DNA of 64,000 bases from CAJGCS01 sp045589955. GTDB lineage: Bacteria; Bacillota_I; Bacilli_A; ML615J-28; CAG-313. This document shows positions 9,071-17,550 of this stretch, in pieces; the first letter of the stretch is position 1, and every line of letters begins with the position of its first letter. Both the position numbers and the translations under genes were made by a program. The notes below the pieces were generated by a model. It did not search any database and was not told the DNA's origin. It was given only the letters and a program-made list of their open reading frames with translations. The DNA is taken from assembly GCA_045589955.1 (NCBI GenBank), contig JAZNQD010000064.1, positions 54,123 through 118,122 of the forward strand, in the 5' to 3' direction.

Positions 9071-11920
9071 ATGCAAGATAAAACTTATGACATTAATAAA
9101 AACATTGTAATAAAAGGAGCTCGCGTTAACAATCTTAAGAATATTGATTTAGTACTTCCACGCAATAAGTTAATTGTTATGACTGGTGTATCTGGTAGTG
9201 GAAAAACTTCACTTGCATTTGATACAATATATGCTGAAGGACAAAGAAGATATGTTGAAAGTTTGTCATCATATGCAAGAATGTTTTTAGATAATGTTGA
9301 TAAACCTGATGTTGATTATATCGAAGGCCTGTCTCCAGCTATTTCGATTGACCAAAAAACAACAAGTAAGAACCCGCGATCAACAGTTGGTACAATTACT
9401 GAAATATACGACTATTTACGTCTTTTATATGCACGTATTGGTCATCCGATATGTCCAACTCATGGTATTGAAATCACATCACAAACAATTGAAGAAATGA
9501 CTGATAAGATCTTTACTTATCCCGAAGAAAGTATTGTAGTAATTTTAGCCCCTATTGCCGAAGGTAAAAAAGGTACATTTGAAAAAACTTTGGAATTATT
9601 AAGAAAAGATGGATATTCTAAAGTAATAATAGATGATGAATGGTATGAACTTGATGAAGAAATAAATCTAGATAAGAATAAAAAACATAATATCTTGGTT
9701 GTAATTGATAGATTAAAACTAAGACAAGAATCTCGTTCAAGAATATATGACTCATTAGAAACTGGATGTAAATTATCAGAAGGAAAAATCTTTGTTGATA
9801 TTAATGAAGAAAGAATACTATTTAGTGAACATTTTAGTTGTCCTTATTGTGATTTTACAATGGGAAAATTAGAACCTACTTTTTTCTCTTTTAATTCACC
9901 CTTAGGAGCATGCCCAGAATGCAAAGGGTTAGGTTTTAATTCGGTATTGAATCCGGAATTATTAATAACTAATCCAGAAGTATCGATTGCGGATGGAGCA
10001 ATTCGCTATTTAAAAAATATTGTTTTTACTGAAGCAATTGAATGGCAACAATATAAAATCTTATTTGACTACTACCATATTGATGTATTTAAACCATATA
10101 AAGATTTAACAGACGAACAAAAAGAGATAATACTTTATGGTTCTAAAGAACCAATCAAATATGAAATAACTTCTTCAGGTGGCATTACAATGCGTAAGAA
10201 TAAACATATTGAAGGTCTTGCCAATCTAATTACAAGAAGATATCTTGAAACTTCATCATCATTCCAAAAAGAATACTATGGATCGTATATGAGTGAAGTT
10301 ACTTGTTCTACATGTGGAGGAAAAAGATTATCTCCTCAAGCTCTTTCGGTTAGAATTAATGGGAAAAACATTTTTGAATTTACAGATCTTTCCATTGAAG
10401 ATGCTATTATTTTTATTGAAAATCTAGAATTAACAAACACTGAAAGACAAATTGCTAAACTAATATTAAGAGAAATTAAGACTCGTTTACATTTCTTAAA
10501 TCAAGTTGGTCTTGGTTACCTTACTCTTTCACGAACTGCTGGAACTTTATCTGGTGGTGAAGCACAACGTATTCGACTTGCTAGTCAAATCGGTTCTAAA
10601 TTAACGGGAGTATTATATGTTTTAGATGAACCATCAATTGGTCTACATCAAAGCGATAATCACAAGTTAATAAGTGCTTTAAAAGAAATGCGTGATTTAG
10701 GTAATACTTTAATTGTTGTTGAACATGATGAAGAAATCATGCGTGAATGTGATTACTTAGTTGATATCGGTCCTTATGCCGGTGTGCATGGTGGAGAAGT
10801 AGTTGCTAAAGGTACTCCAGATGAATTTAAAGAGTTTACTAATTCAATTACAAGTGATTACTTATATGGAAGACGTCGTATTGAAATTCCAAAAGAAAGA
10901 AGAAAGGGTAATGGTAAATTTGTAACAATTAAAGGAGCTAAAGCAAATAACCTTAAAAACATTGATGTATCATTCCCTCTACAAAAGATGATTTTGGTTA
11001 CTGGTGTTTCCGGTAGTGGTAAATCAACACTTGTAAATGATATTTTGTATAATGCAGCTGCAAAAAAAGTATACAAATCTAAAACAATTGTTGGTAAACA
11101 TGATTCAATTGAAGGTTTAGAAAATATTGATAAAGTAATTGATTTAAACCAATCACCAATTGGAAGAACACCAAGGTCTAATCCAGCTACATATATTGGG
11201 GTCTTTGATGCGATTAGAGATTTATATGCATCAACAAAAGAAGCGAAGATGAGGGGTTATACTAAGAGTCGTTTTTCTTTCAATGTTAAAGGTGGAAGAT
11301 GCGAAACATGCGGTGGCGATGGTGTAATTAGAATATCAATGCACTTCTTGCCAGATGTTTACGTTGAATGTGAAGCATGTAAAGGGAAAAGATACAATCG
11401 TGAAACATTAGAAGTTAAGTACAAAGGCAAAACAATTGCTGATGTACTTGATATGACTGTTGAAGAAGCGCTTATTTTCTTTGAAAATATTCCAACTATT
11501 TATCCAAAAATGAAAACATTATATGATGTCGGTTTAGGTTATATTAAACTTGGACAAAGTGCAACAACATTATCGGGCGGGGAAGCACAGCGTGTTAAAC
11601 TTGCCAGCGAACTTTATAAAAAAATAACTGATAAAACATTATTTATTTTTGACGAACCAACTACAGGCCTTCACTCATATGATATTGATAAACTAATGAA
11701 AATGATCAACTTTATTGTTGATTCAGGTGGAACTGCCGTTATTATTGAACATAACTTAGATGTTATTAAACTTGCAGATCATATTATTGATTTAGGCCCT
11801 GAGGGTGGTGTAAATGGTGGTAATATAGTATTTAGTGGTACACCAGAAGAACTAATTGAACATCCAACATCATATACAGGAAAGTTCTTAAAAAAAGTTT
11901 TAAAGAAAGAAAATGAATAA
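9071..11920 (+). CDS. uvrA: Excinuclease ABC subunit A
   Basis: 949 residues, full length. UvrA is the damage-sensing ATPase of nucleotide excision repair. It has two ABC ATPase halves: Walker A GVSGSGKTSLAFDTIYAEGQ (about residues 38-57) and GVSGSGKSTLVNDIL near residue 650; signatures LSGGEAQRI and LSGGEAQRV; three zinc modules (CPYCDF, CSTCGGKR, CETCGGDG with CEACKG). Family signatures RSNPATYIGVFD and VYVECEACKGKRYN are present. A clear ribosome site AAAGGAGGT precedes the ATG. A TATAAT at 9029-9034 is a likely -10; the -35 is weak. Monocistronic between two terminators. Confidence 0.98.
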   Translation: MQDKTYDINKNIVIKGARVNNLKNIDLVLPRNKLIVMTGVSGSGKTSLAFDTIYAEGQRRYVESLSSYARMFLDNVDKPDVDYIEGLSPAISIDQKTTSKNPRSTVGTITEIYDYLRLLYARIGHPICPTHGIEITSQTIEEMTDKIFTYPEESIVVILAPIAEGKKGTFEKTLELLRKDGYSKVIIDDEWYELDEEINLDKNKKHNILVVIDRLKLRQESRSRIYDSLETGCKLSEGKIFVDINEERILFSEHFSCPYCDFTMGKLEPTFFSFNSPLGACPECKGLGFNSVLNPELLITNPEVSIADGAIRYLKNIVFTEAIEWQQYKILFDYYHIDVFKPYKDLTDEQKEIILYGSKEPIKYEITSSGGITMRKNKHIEGLANLITRRYLETSSSFQKEYYGSYMSEVTCSTCGGKRLSPQALSVRINGKNIFEFTDLSIEDAIIFIENLELTNTERQIAKLILREIKTRLHFLNQVGLGYLTLSRTAGTLSGGEAQRIRLASQIGSKLTGVLYVLDEPSIGLHQSDNHKLISALKEMRDLGNTLIVVEHDEEIMRECDYLVDIGPYAGVHGGEVVAKGTPDEFKEFTNSITSDYLYGRRRIEIPKERRKGNGKFVTIKGAKANNLKNIDVSFPLQKMILVTGVSGSGKSTLVNDILYNAAAKKVYKSKTIVGKHDSIEGLENIDKVIDLNQSPIGRTPRSNPATYIGVFDAIRDLYASTKEAKMRGYTKSRFSFNVKGGRCETCGGDGVIRISMHFLPDVYVECEACKGKRYNRETLEVKYKGKTIADVLDMTVEEALIFFENIPTIYPKMKTLYDVGLGYIKLGQSATTLSGGEAQRVKLASELYKKITDKTLFIFDEPTTGLHSYDIDKLMKMINFIVDSGGTAVIIEHNLDVIKLADHIIDLGPEGGVNGGNIVFSGTPEELIEHPTSYTGKFLKKVLKKENE

Positions 11921-11923
11921 TAG

Positions 11924-11960
11924 ACAAAAGCTATTTCAAAATTGAAATAGCTTTTAATTA
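11924..11960 (+). terminator. Rho-independent terminator after uvrA
   Basis: AAAAGCTATTTCAA pairs perfectly with TTGAAATAGCTTTT (11926-11955), with a T-rich tail. Confidence 0.9.
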
Positions 11961-11966
11961 TATAGA

Positions 11967-11995
11967 TTGAAAAATATTAACTAATATGTTATAAT
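11967..11995 (+). promoter_or_regulatory. SigA-type promoter for the membrane protein-lgt-HAD-whiA unit
   Basis: TTGAAA (11967-11972), 17-bp spacer, TATAAT (11990-11995) with TGT just before it (extended -10). It lies between the uvrA terminator and the next start codon. Confidence 0.85.
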
Positions 11996-12025
11996 AGTAA
12001 AGTAAAGATATATATAAGGTGCTAG

Positions 12026-12529
12026 ATGAAAAAGAGAAAAGATGAAGATAAAAAAATTAAAATGCCAAAAACGGAAGAAGATTTATCTAAACTAATTGAA
12101 GATCTTTCAAAAAATAAAAAAGCAAGAATTCAAATTTATGGGTTTACTCATAAAATAGTAGAAAATGAATTTCTAAATATTTTACTTTACTTAGGAATTA
12201 ATTTTTTACTCTTTACCGCAAGCTACTGCATCTTTCGACCAGTAAGTTCTGATACGCTTTGGTTCTTGTTTACTTATATTTTAATATTTAGTATATTGGA
12301 TTACCTTGCCAAAGTACTTATCTTTAAATTTTTTCAAAAGTACATTTTATTAACAGCATCACTAATCTTCCTTATAGAAGATATTATATGTATTATAGCT
12401 GGAGCTATACCGATTATTTTCTTATTTGAGATAACACTTGAAAGTACTTGGTTATTAATAGCCACAGTAATTGTATTTTTATTAGTAAGATTTATCTTAA
12501 CTTTTTTGTTAAGAAGAAAGAGAGTTTAA
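12026..12529 (+). CDS. Multi-pass membrane protein, function unknown
   Basis: 167 residues. The first 50 are charged and lysine-rich (cytoplasmic), followed by about four hydrophobic segments (around residues 54-72, 80-96, 108-128 and 138-158) and a basic tail RRKRV consistent with a cytoplasmic end. No catalytic motif was recognised. It is the first gene after a strong promoter and ends one base before the lgt start, so it is co-expressed with lipoprotein modification; whether it takes part in that is unknown. Confidence 0.7.
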   Translation: MKKRKDEDKKIKMPKTEEDLSKLIEDLSKNKKARIQIYGFTHKIVENEFLNILLYLGINFLLFTASYCIFRPVSSDTLWFLFTYILIFSILDYLAKVLIFKFFQKYILLTASLIFLIEDIICIIAGAIPIIFLFEITLESTWLLIATVIVFLLVRFILTFLLRRKRV

Positions 12530-12530
12530 T

Positions 12531-13649
12531 ATGTTTTTATCATTATTTAGTAGTAACTGGTCAGATTCTTTAAGACCTGATTGGTGGATTTTAGATAAGG
12601 TAAACCCAATATATACCGATGCATTTACTCTATTTGGTAGTATGTCTGTTAAATGGTATGCAATAATGATCCTAAGTGCTGTATTATTATCGGTTGTAAT
12701 TGGGTACTTTGGTTTTGCTAAAAGATTAGGCATTACAAGTGACCACTTATTTGAAGGCGTTATTGCCGGTGTTGTTGCAGGTATATTAGGCGCCCGTGCA
12801 TGGTATGTAATTGCAGATATGTTGCAAGATGGCGCGAAGTCAAGTTATTTAAGTGGAACCTTTGGTGAAAATTTAAGAGCAATTGTGATGATTCCTGATG
12901 GAGGACTTGCAATTTCCGGAGGTGTTCTTCTAGCTGGAATTGTCATATTTTTCTATTGTCGCTATCGTCATATTAAAGTTTTATATCTACTTGAAATTGT
13001 TCTTCCTTTAATTATGCTTTCTCAAGTATTAGGTCGCTGGGGTAACTTCTTTAATTTAGAGGCTCATGGTGGTTTAATTAAAGTTCCTGGTCTTGAAGAA
13101 GCTTTAGAAAGTGCAAAAACATTTGATACATTAGATAATGACATTTTGCTAGCTCAACGAAGATTTTTATGGTTCTTCCCTAAATTTATGGTTGATAGAA
13201 TGTATATTTATGATGAGGTTACAGGAGTATATGGTTATTGCCATCCATGTTTCTTCTATGAAGGAATGCTTAACTTCATTGGCTTTACAACATATATGCT
13301 TGTTAGACGCTTTGTTAAAAAAGGAATTTATGTTGGTGATGGAATTAGTTTTTATTTAATTTGGTATGGTTTAGTTCGTTTTGGTGTTGAACACTTAAGA
13401 ACTGATGCTCAAATGATTGGTGATATTCGTGTCGTTGTTATCTATGCGTCGATAATGATTCTTGCCGGCATTGCTTGGTTAATTATTAGACGTGTTAAGA
13501 AAATTAGCATGATTACATGTTATGATGCACTATACGGTTTTGATTCAACAATATTATTAGATCAACCAGAAAAGAAAAACTCTAAGAAAAATAAAAAAGC
13601 CAAAAAACAAACAGAAATCAAAACAGAAGCAGAAATACAAAATAATTAG
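12531..13649 (+). CDS. lgt: Prolipoprotein diacylglyceryl transferase
   Basis: 372 residues, integral membrane enzyme that moves diacylglycerol from phosphatidylglycerol to the lipobox cysteine of prolipoproteins. Seen: SVKWYAIMI near the start, ILGARAWYVIAD, the Lgt signature GRWGNFFNLEAHGG, HPCFFYEGMLNF and the late Arg region LVRFGVEHLRTDAQM. The carboxy end has an unusual lysine-rich cytoplasmic tail (KKNSKKNKKAKK) of about 30 residues. Many lipoproteins in this window (at 15.7, 22.1, 31.5, 32.0, 33.5, 38.3 and 47.6 kb) would be its substrates. Confidence 0.96.
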   Translation: MFLSLFSSNWSDSLRPDWWILDKVNPIYTDAFTLFGSMSVKWYAIMILSAVLLSVVIGYFGFAKRLGITSDHLFEGVIAGVVAGILGARAWYVIADMLQDGAKSSYLSGTFGENLRAIVMIPDGGLAISGGVLLAGIVIFFYCRYRHIKVLYLLEIVLPLIMLSQVLGRWGNFFNLEAHGGLIKVPGLEEALESAKTFDTLDNDILLAQRRFLWFFPKFMVDRMYIYDEVTGVYGYCHPCFFYEGMLNFIGFTTYMLVRRFVKKGIYVGDGISFYLIWYGLVRFGVEHLRTDAQMIGDIRVVVIYASIMILAGIAWLIIRRVKKISMITCYDALYGFDSTILLDQPEKKNSKKNKKAKKQTEIKTEAEIQNN

Positions 13650-13658
13650 GAGTTAATA

Positions 13659-14312
13659 ATGAGTAAGAAAAAAGTTGTTGCCTTTGATTGTGATGGCACT
13701 ATTCTTGATACATACAATTTAATCCAACAAACTTTCAGAATTACTTTTAACGAGTTATTTCCGGATTTAAATTTATCTAATGAAGAGTATGCATCATTCT
13801 TTGGCCCTGGTTTACATGACACTTTCAGTCGTTATGCAAAAAGCGAAGATGAAGTAAATTATTGTATTGAAAGATATCGCTATCATAATATTCGTATCAT
13901 GAAGGACTATATCAAAGATTTTGAAGGTATTGATGATTTACTAAAGTACTTACAAGATAATAATTATCACATTGTTATTGTTTCTAATAAAGTATCTAAT
14001 GTTATTTTATATGGACTAGAACTTTGTCATTTAGAACAATATTTTGAACATATTATCGGGTATGAAATGATAATACCAAAACCAGATCCAGATGGTATAT
14101 ATCAAGTAATGAAATTATACGGTGTTGAAACATTAGTTTTTGTTGGTGATACGACAATCGATATGAAAACGGGTGTAAACGCAAGTGTTCCAACCATTGG
14201 TGTAACGTGGTGTAAATCTACCAAAGAAGAACTTTATTCATCAGGGGCTACATATGTTATTGATAAACCAGATGAATTAATTAAACTATTAGAAGAAGAA
14301 TATTTATTCTAG
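13659..14312 (+). CDS. HAD-family phosphatase, PpaX/Gph-like
   Basis: 217 residues. HAD motifs: I DCDGTILDT (residues 9-17), II IVSNK, III Lys in KPDPDG, IV FVGDTTIDM. The helical cap lies between motifs I and II (C1 cap), as in phosphoglycolate phosphatases and the pyrophosphatase PpaX. In Bacillus ppaX also follows lgt, which supports a PpaX-like assignment, but substrate choice among HAD enzymes is hard to read. It follows lgt by 9 bases with ribosome site TAGGAG. Confidence 0.85.
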   Translation: MSKKKVVAFDCDGTILDTYNLIQQTFRITFNELFPDLNLSNEEYASFFGPGLHDTFSRYAKSEDEVNYCIERYRYHNIRIMKDYIKDFEGIDDLLKYLQDNNYHIVIVSNKVSNVILYGLELCHLEQYFEHIIGYEMIIPKPDPDGIYQVMKLYGVETLVFVGDTTIDMKTGVNASVPTIGVTWCKSTKEELYSSGATYVIDKPDELIKLLEEEYLF

Positions 14313-14324
14313 AAAGGAGAAAGT

Positions 14325-15272
14325 ATGAGCTTTGCAAGTGAAGTAAAAAAAGAAATCTTAACTATAACTGAAAACAAGAAAGAACAAATTGCCTTTACTT
14401 TTGGTGCTTTGCAAGGCCTTTCTTCAATCGTTCTTTCTTCATCAGGAATTAAGTTACAAATTAAATCTCCTATATTAAATATTATTAAAAAGATTGTTCC
14501 TTTACTAAAGGAACAATTTAATATTAAAACGCAAATTGGTTTTGCAGATGAAGTGGTTATTAAAAACAAAAGACGTTACTACTATTATGAAATAACAGAA
14601 CATGCAATGGAAGTTATCGAATTTTATAAATTAATGATGACTGATGAAATAGATATGGAAAATGAATTAATTCAAACTCCTTCAACAAAAGAAGCATTTA
14701 TCAGAGGGATTTTTGCATCGAAAGGATCTATTAACGACCCCCGTAAGGAATGTTATCATTTAGAATTAGTAACAAAAAAATATGATCTTGCCTTTGTTGT
14801 ACAACAAATATTAGGTGAAAAAGGAATAGATGCTAATATTGTAAGTCGCAGAGGAATGTATGTTACATATATTAAAAAGAGCGAATGGATTAGTGAATTC
14901 CTTGCTTTTATTGGTGCATCAAGTGGAGTTTTCTATTTTGAAGATTATCGAATTTATCGCGATTCTGCAAACATGGCTAATCGTATGGCAAACTGTGATA
15001 TTGCAAATGAAAGAAAATGTTTAGAAAATTGTAATAAACAATTACAAGCCATAGAGTATATTCGTAATAGTAACTTGTTTGAAAAAATGCCTCTTCGCTT
15101 ACAAACAATATCAAAGCTAAGAGAAGAATATCCTGAATCATCTTTAGAAGAACTATCGTTATATTCTGAAAATATATTTGGTAAGCAAATGTCAAAATCG
15201 GGTATTAGTCACTGCTTTAGAGATTTAATGGAATATTATCAAAACATAATAAATAAAAAAAATAACGTATGA
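14325..15272 (+). CDS. whiA: DNA-binding protein WhiA
   Basis: 315 residues. The LAGLIDADG-like amino part starts MSFASEVKKE and includes AFIRGIFASKGSINDP and YHLELVT; the carboxy part is the WhiA helix-turn-helix with RLQTISKLREEYPESSLEEL and SKSGISHCFRDL. WhiA in Bacillota affects chromosome segregation, cell division and fatty-acid composition. It is the last gene of the lgt unit, ended by the shared terminator at 15264-15300. Confidence 0.95.
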   Translation: MSFASEVKKEILTITENKKEQIAFTFGALQGLSSIVLSSSGIKLQIKSPILNIIKKIVPLLKEQFNIKTQIGFADEVVIKNKRRYYYYEITEHAMEVIEFYKLMMTDEIDMENELIQTPSTKEAFIRGIFASKGSINDPRKECYHLELVTKKYDLAFVVQQILGEKGIDANIVSRRGMYVTYIKKSEWISEFLAFIGASSGVFYFEDYRIYRDSANMANRMANCDIANERKCLENCNKQLQAIEYIRNSNLFEKMPLRLQTISKLREEYPESSLEELSLYSENIFGKQMSKSGISHCFRDLMEYYQNIINKKNNV

Positions 15273-15304
15273 GTAAAACATTTTGTTTTGCTCATACGTT
15301 TTTA
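15262..15304. terminator. Bidirectional terminator between whiA and the HTH gene
   Basis: AACGTATGAGTAAAACA pairs with TGTTTTGCTCATACGTT (15264-15300, one G-T pair) with T run on the plus side and A/T run on the other; it separates two convergent genes. Confidence 0.88.
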
Positions 15305-15565
15305 TAATATATCAGTAAAATCAAATAATTCCCTTGGATCAATTTGAAGAGCATAACAAATCTTATGAATATTTTTTAAAGTAATATTCTTTTCTGCTCT
15401 TTCTACTTGTCCAATATAAGTTCGATGAAGTCCAACTTTCTCAGCAAACTCTTCTTGAGATAGATTAAGTTCATTACGAAGATTTCTGATTTTAATACCT
15501 ATTAGTTCATTTAATAACATTGGATTGAAATTACTCTTATTTTTATAAATTTCTTCTTGTTTCAT
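15302..15565 (-). CDS. Small XRE-family transcriptional regulator
   Basis: 87 residues from the ATG at 15565 (an upstream in-frame GTG at 15574 overlaps the ribosome site AGGTGA, so the ATG is preferred). It carries one HTH_3 domain: IGIKIRNLRNELNLSQEEFA, then KVGLHRTYIGQVERAEKN. This resembles small repressors and restriction-modification controller (C) proteins, but no restriction genes lie nearby. It is convergent to whiA and divergent from the peptidase gene that starts at 15727, which it might control (inference). The intervening DNA has short repeats of 'cctataagtagcaatgttgc' type. Confidence 0.85.
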   Translation of the reverse strand: MKQEEIYKNKSNFNPMLLNELIGIKIRNLRNELNLSQEEFAEKVGLHRTYIGQVERAEKNITLKNIHKICYALQIDPRELFDFTDIL

Positions 15566-15617
15566 AATAATCACCTATAATATTTTATAATAGGAAAAAA
15601 TAACTTTCAACAGCCTA

Positions 15618-15650
15618 TAAGTAGCAATGTTGCTATAAGTAGCATTTTTC
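15618..15650. promoter_or_regulatory. Short repeated motif between divergent HTH and peptidase genes
   Basis: CTATAAGTAGCA occurs twice (about 15615-15627 and 15634-15646) around TGTTG, in the intergenic space between the divergent HTH gene and the lipoprotein peptidase. It may be an operator for the HTH protein; this is inference only. Confidence 0.35.
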
Positions 15651-15726
15651 TTATTATTATCTTTATTATTTGTATTTTATTAAAAAATAAGCTATAATGA
15701 TAAAAAAGAGAAATGAGGTATTGAAT

Positions 15727-17520
15727 ATGAAAAAGACATTAATAGTAATAGTATCTTGTTTAATGTTATTGTTAACTGGATGTACATCAAAAAATGAATC
15801 ACGTATATATATTGGTGAAGATGGATATTGGTATATTGACGATGTAAAAACAGGCACATATAGCATTGGTCAAGACGGAAAAAGTGCATATGAAGTAGCT
15901 AAAGAAAATGGTTATACTGGAACATTTGAACAATGGCTTAAAAATATTACTAACAATTCCAATAAACTTGAAATTGCAGATCCAGTTGGTAAAAACGATG
16001 TAACTGGTTATATTCAAATGATTAATAACCAAATCATGTTGATTGCAGAATATGAAGAAGAAGTAGAAATTAAAGAAGGTGTTTTAGAAGAATTAGCTTA
16101 TGAAGACAAAACACTTTATGATTTATTTGTGTTAAATAATTATGGTTTAAATACAATGGATAGTTATCGTACAAGAAACGAAAACTATGCTGACTACTAT
16201 GGTACAACTAAATTACAAAATAAAGTTTATTATTCTTATAATCAAGCAATGCAAGTAGAAGGTACAACATCTAATCAAGCGATGTCTAGTTTAACATATA
16301 CAGGTAAATATTATATTGCCTCAAAAATTAAATGTACTCGCTATGAAAAAGGATGTTTAGGGGTAGTCTTTGGTCAAAGCCAAGAAACAGTAAATAATAT
16401 TACCCTAACAGAAGTAACAGATGACTTTGTTACAAGAAGTGATATATGTACACTCTCTGGACACAACATCTTTATTGGTAGTTGCTTCTCTGCTAACTTA
16501 GACGGTTATATTGATGATGTGGTTGTGCTTGATTTATCTATTTTTAGTACAATTCCTACAAAAGAAAAACTAGATACATTATATGAAAGATATCTAGACA
16601 TTATGAATGGTAAAGTAGAGGCTAAAACATATACTGAAGTTGTTTCTAGACGTAAAGTTTTCTATTTAGGTGAAAATGAAGAAACTTACACTGATCGTGA
16701 AGCTAAAGCTCGTTTTATGCAATACATGAATGATAAAGCAAAAGACATTGGCATGGGAAATACATCGTTTATTGATGCTGCAGGGTTTTACAATCGTACT
16801 ACTGCATATGACTTACTAAGAATGGGTGTTTACGCATGTTCATATGATCCTCTTGTTGAGGCTTGGCATAAGAATAATTATACTGTTACTGTATCAGGAA
16901 ATATTGAAAGAGAAGTTAACTTAACAACAACAGTAAAAGGCGATGGTTTAGAAAACTATTATTTCTTGTTTGGTGGCAAAACTGGAACTGTTGATGGACA
17001 ATCTAATTTACTTGCGATAGTAGAAGGACCTGACGAAAGATTATTTGTTGTAGTCGTTTTAGGTGCAAGCATTAATCGTTTTGAAGCTGCAAAACTTGTT
17101 ATGGATGAAGCGGTTAAAAAATACCTTAATAAAGACTATGATTATTCAACAGTAGATGTTCCCGCAAAAAGCGCAGCAGCATGTTTACTACCACTAAATA
17201 ATACAAAGGCATATACTGATTATCCACTAACAATGTTATATGAAAAAGATATATATACAAGTCGCACTCCTGCCTCAATTACAAAAGTCATGACAGCTAT
17301 GTGTATGCTGGATTTTGTATATGATTTAAATGAGGAATTTGTTATTGGGTCAAATGATATAACAACAGGTTCAGGTAACTATTATTATGCAGGTGACATG
17401 ATTTCTTATAAAGAAAGTTTATATTCAATGATGTTACCTTCTAGTAATACATGTGCAGAAGCAACCGCAACTGCAGTAGGTCACTTAATTTTAAAATATG
17501 AAAATAAAAATAAAAAATAG
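15727..17520 (+). CDS. Lipoprotein with circularly permuted DD-carboxypeptidase (S11) domain
   Basis: 597 residues from the ATG at 15727 (GAGGT 7 bases upstream; an upstream ATG at 15697 lacks a site and a signal). Signal peptide with lipobox LLTGC, then a phage-tail/collagen-like element (QDGKSAYEVAKENGYTGTFE), a beta-rich LamG-like region (about 100-300), and a penicillin-binding-type domain. Its catalytic motifs are out of order: KAKDIGMGNTSF then GGKTGT (Lys codon 16978) come first, while PASITK (Ser codon 17275) and PSSN (17440-17448) come last. In S11 enzymes the order is SxxK, SxN, KTG. The protein ends just where the normal family would continue into the MNxKAKxLGM segment, so this reads as a true circular permutation. 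Predicted outside the membrane, acting on peptidoglycan peptides (inference). Confidence 0.85.
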   Translation: MKKTLIVIVSCLMLLLTGCTSKNESRIYIGEDGYWYIDDVKTGTYSIGQDGKSAYEVAKENGYTGTFEQWLKNITNNSNKLEIADPVGKNDVTGYIQMINNQIMLIAEYEEEVEIKEGVLEELAYEDKTLYDLFVLNNYGLNTMDSYRTRNENYADYYGTTKLQNKVYYSYNQAMQVEGTTSNQAMSSLTYTGKYYIASKIKCTRYEKGCLGVVFGQSQETVNNITLTEVTDDFVTRSDICTLSGHNIFIGSCFSANLDGYIDDVVVLDLSIFSTIPTKEKLDTLYERYLDIMNGKVEAKTYTEVVSRRKVFYLGENEETYTDREAKARFMQYMNDKAKDIGMGNTSFIDAAGFYNRTTAYDLLRMGVYACSYDPLVEAWHKNNYTVTVSGNIEREVNLTTTVKGDGLENYYFLFGGKTGTVDGQSNLLAIVEGPDERLFVVVVLGASINRFEAAKLVMDEAVKKYLNKDYDYSTVDVPAKSAAACLLPLNNTKAYTDYPLTMLYEKDIYTSRTPASITKVMTAMCMLDFVYDLNEEFVIGSNDITTGSGNYYYAGDMISYKESLYSMMLPSSNTCAEATATAVGHLILKYENKNKK

Positions 17521-17550
17521 TAAAGACGACAGTCTTTACTATTTTTTATT
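17510..17550. terminator. Bidirectional terminator
   Basis: ATAGTAAAGAC / GTCTTTACTAT stem (17517-17542), loop GACA, A run before and T run after; shared by the convergent peptidase and acyltransferase genes. Confidence 0.9.
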
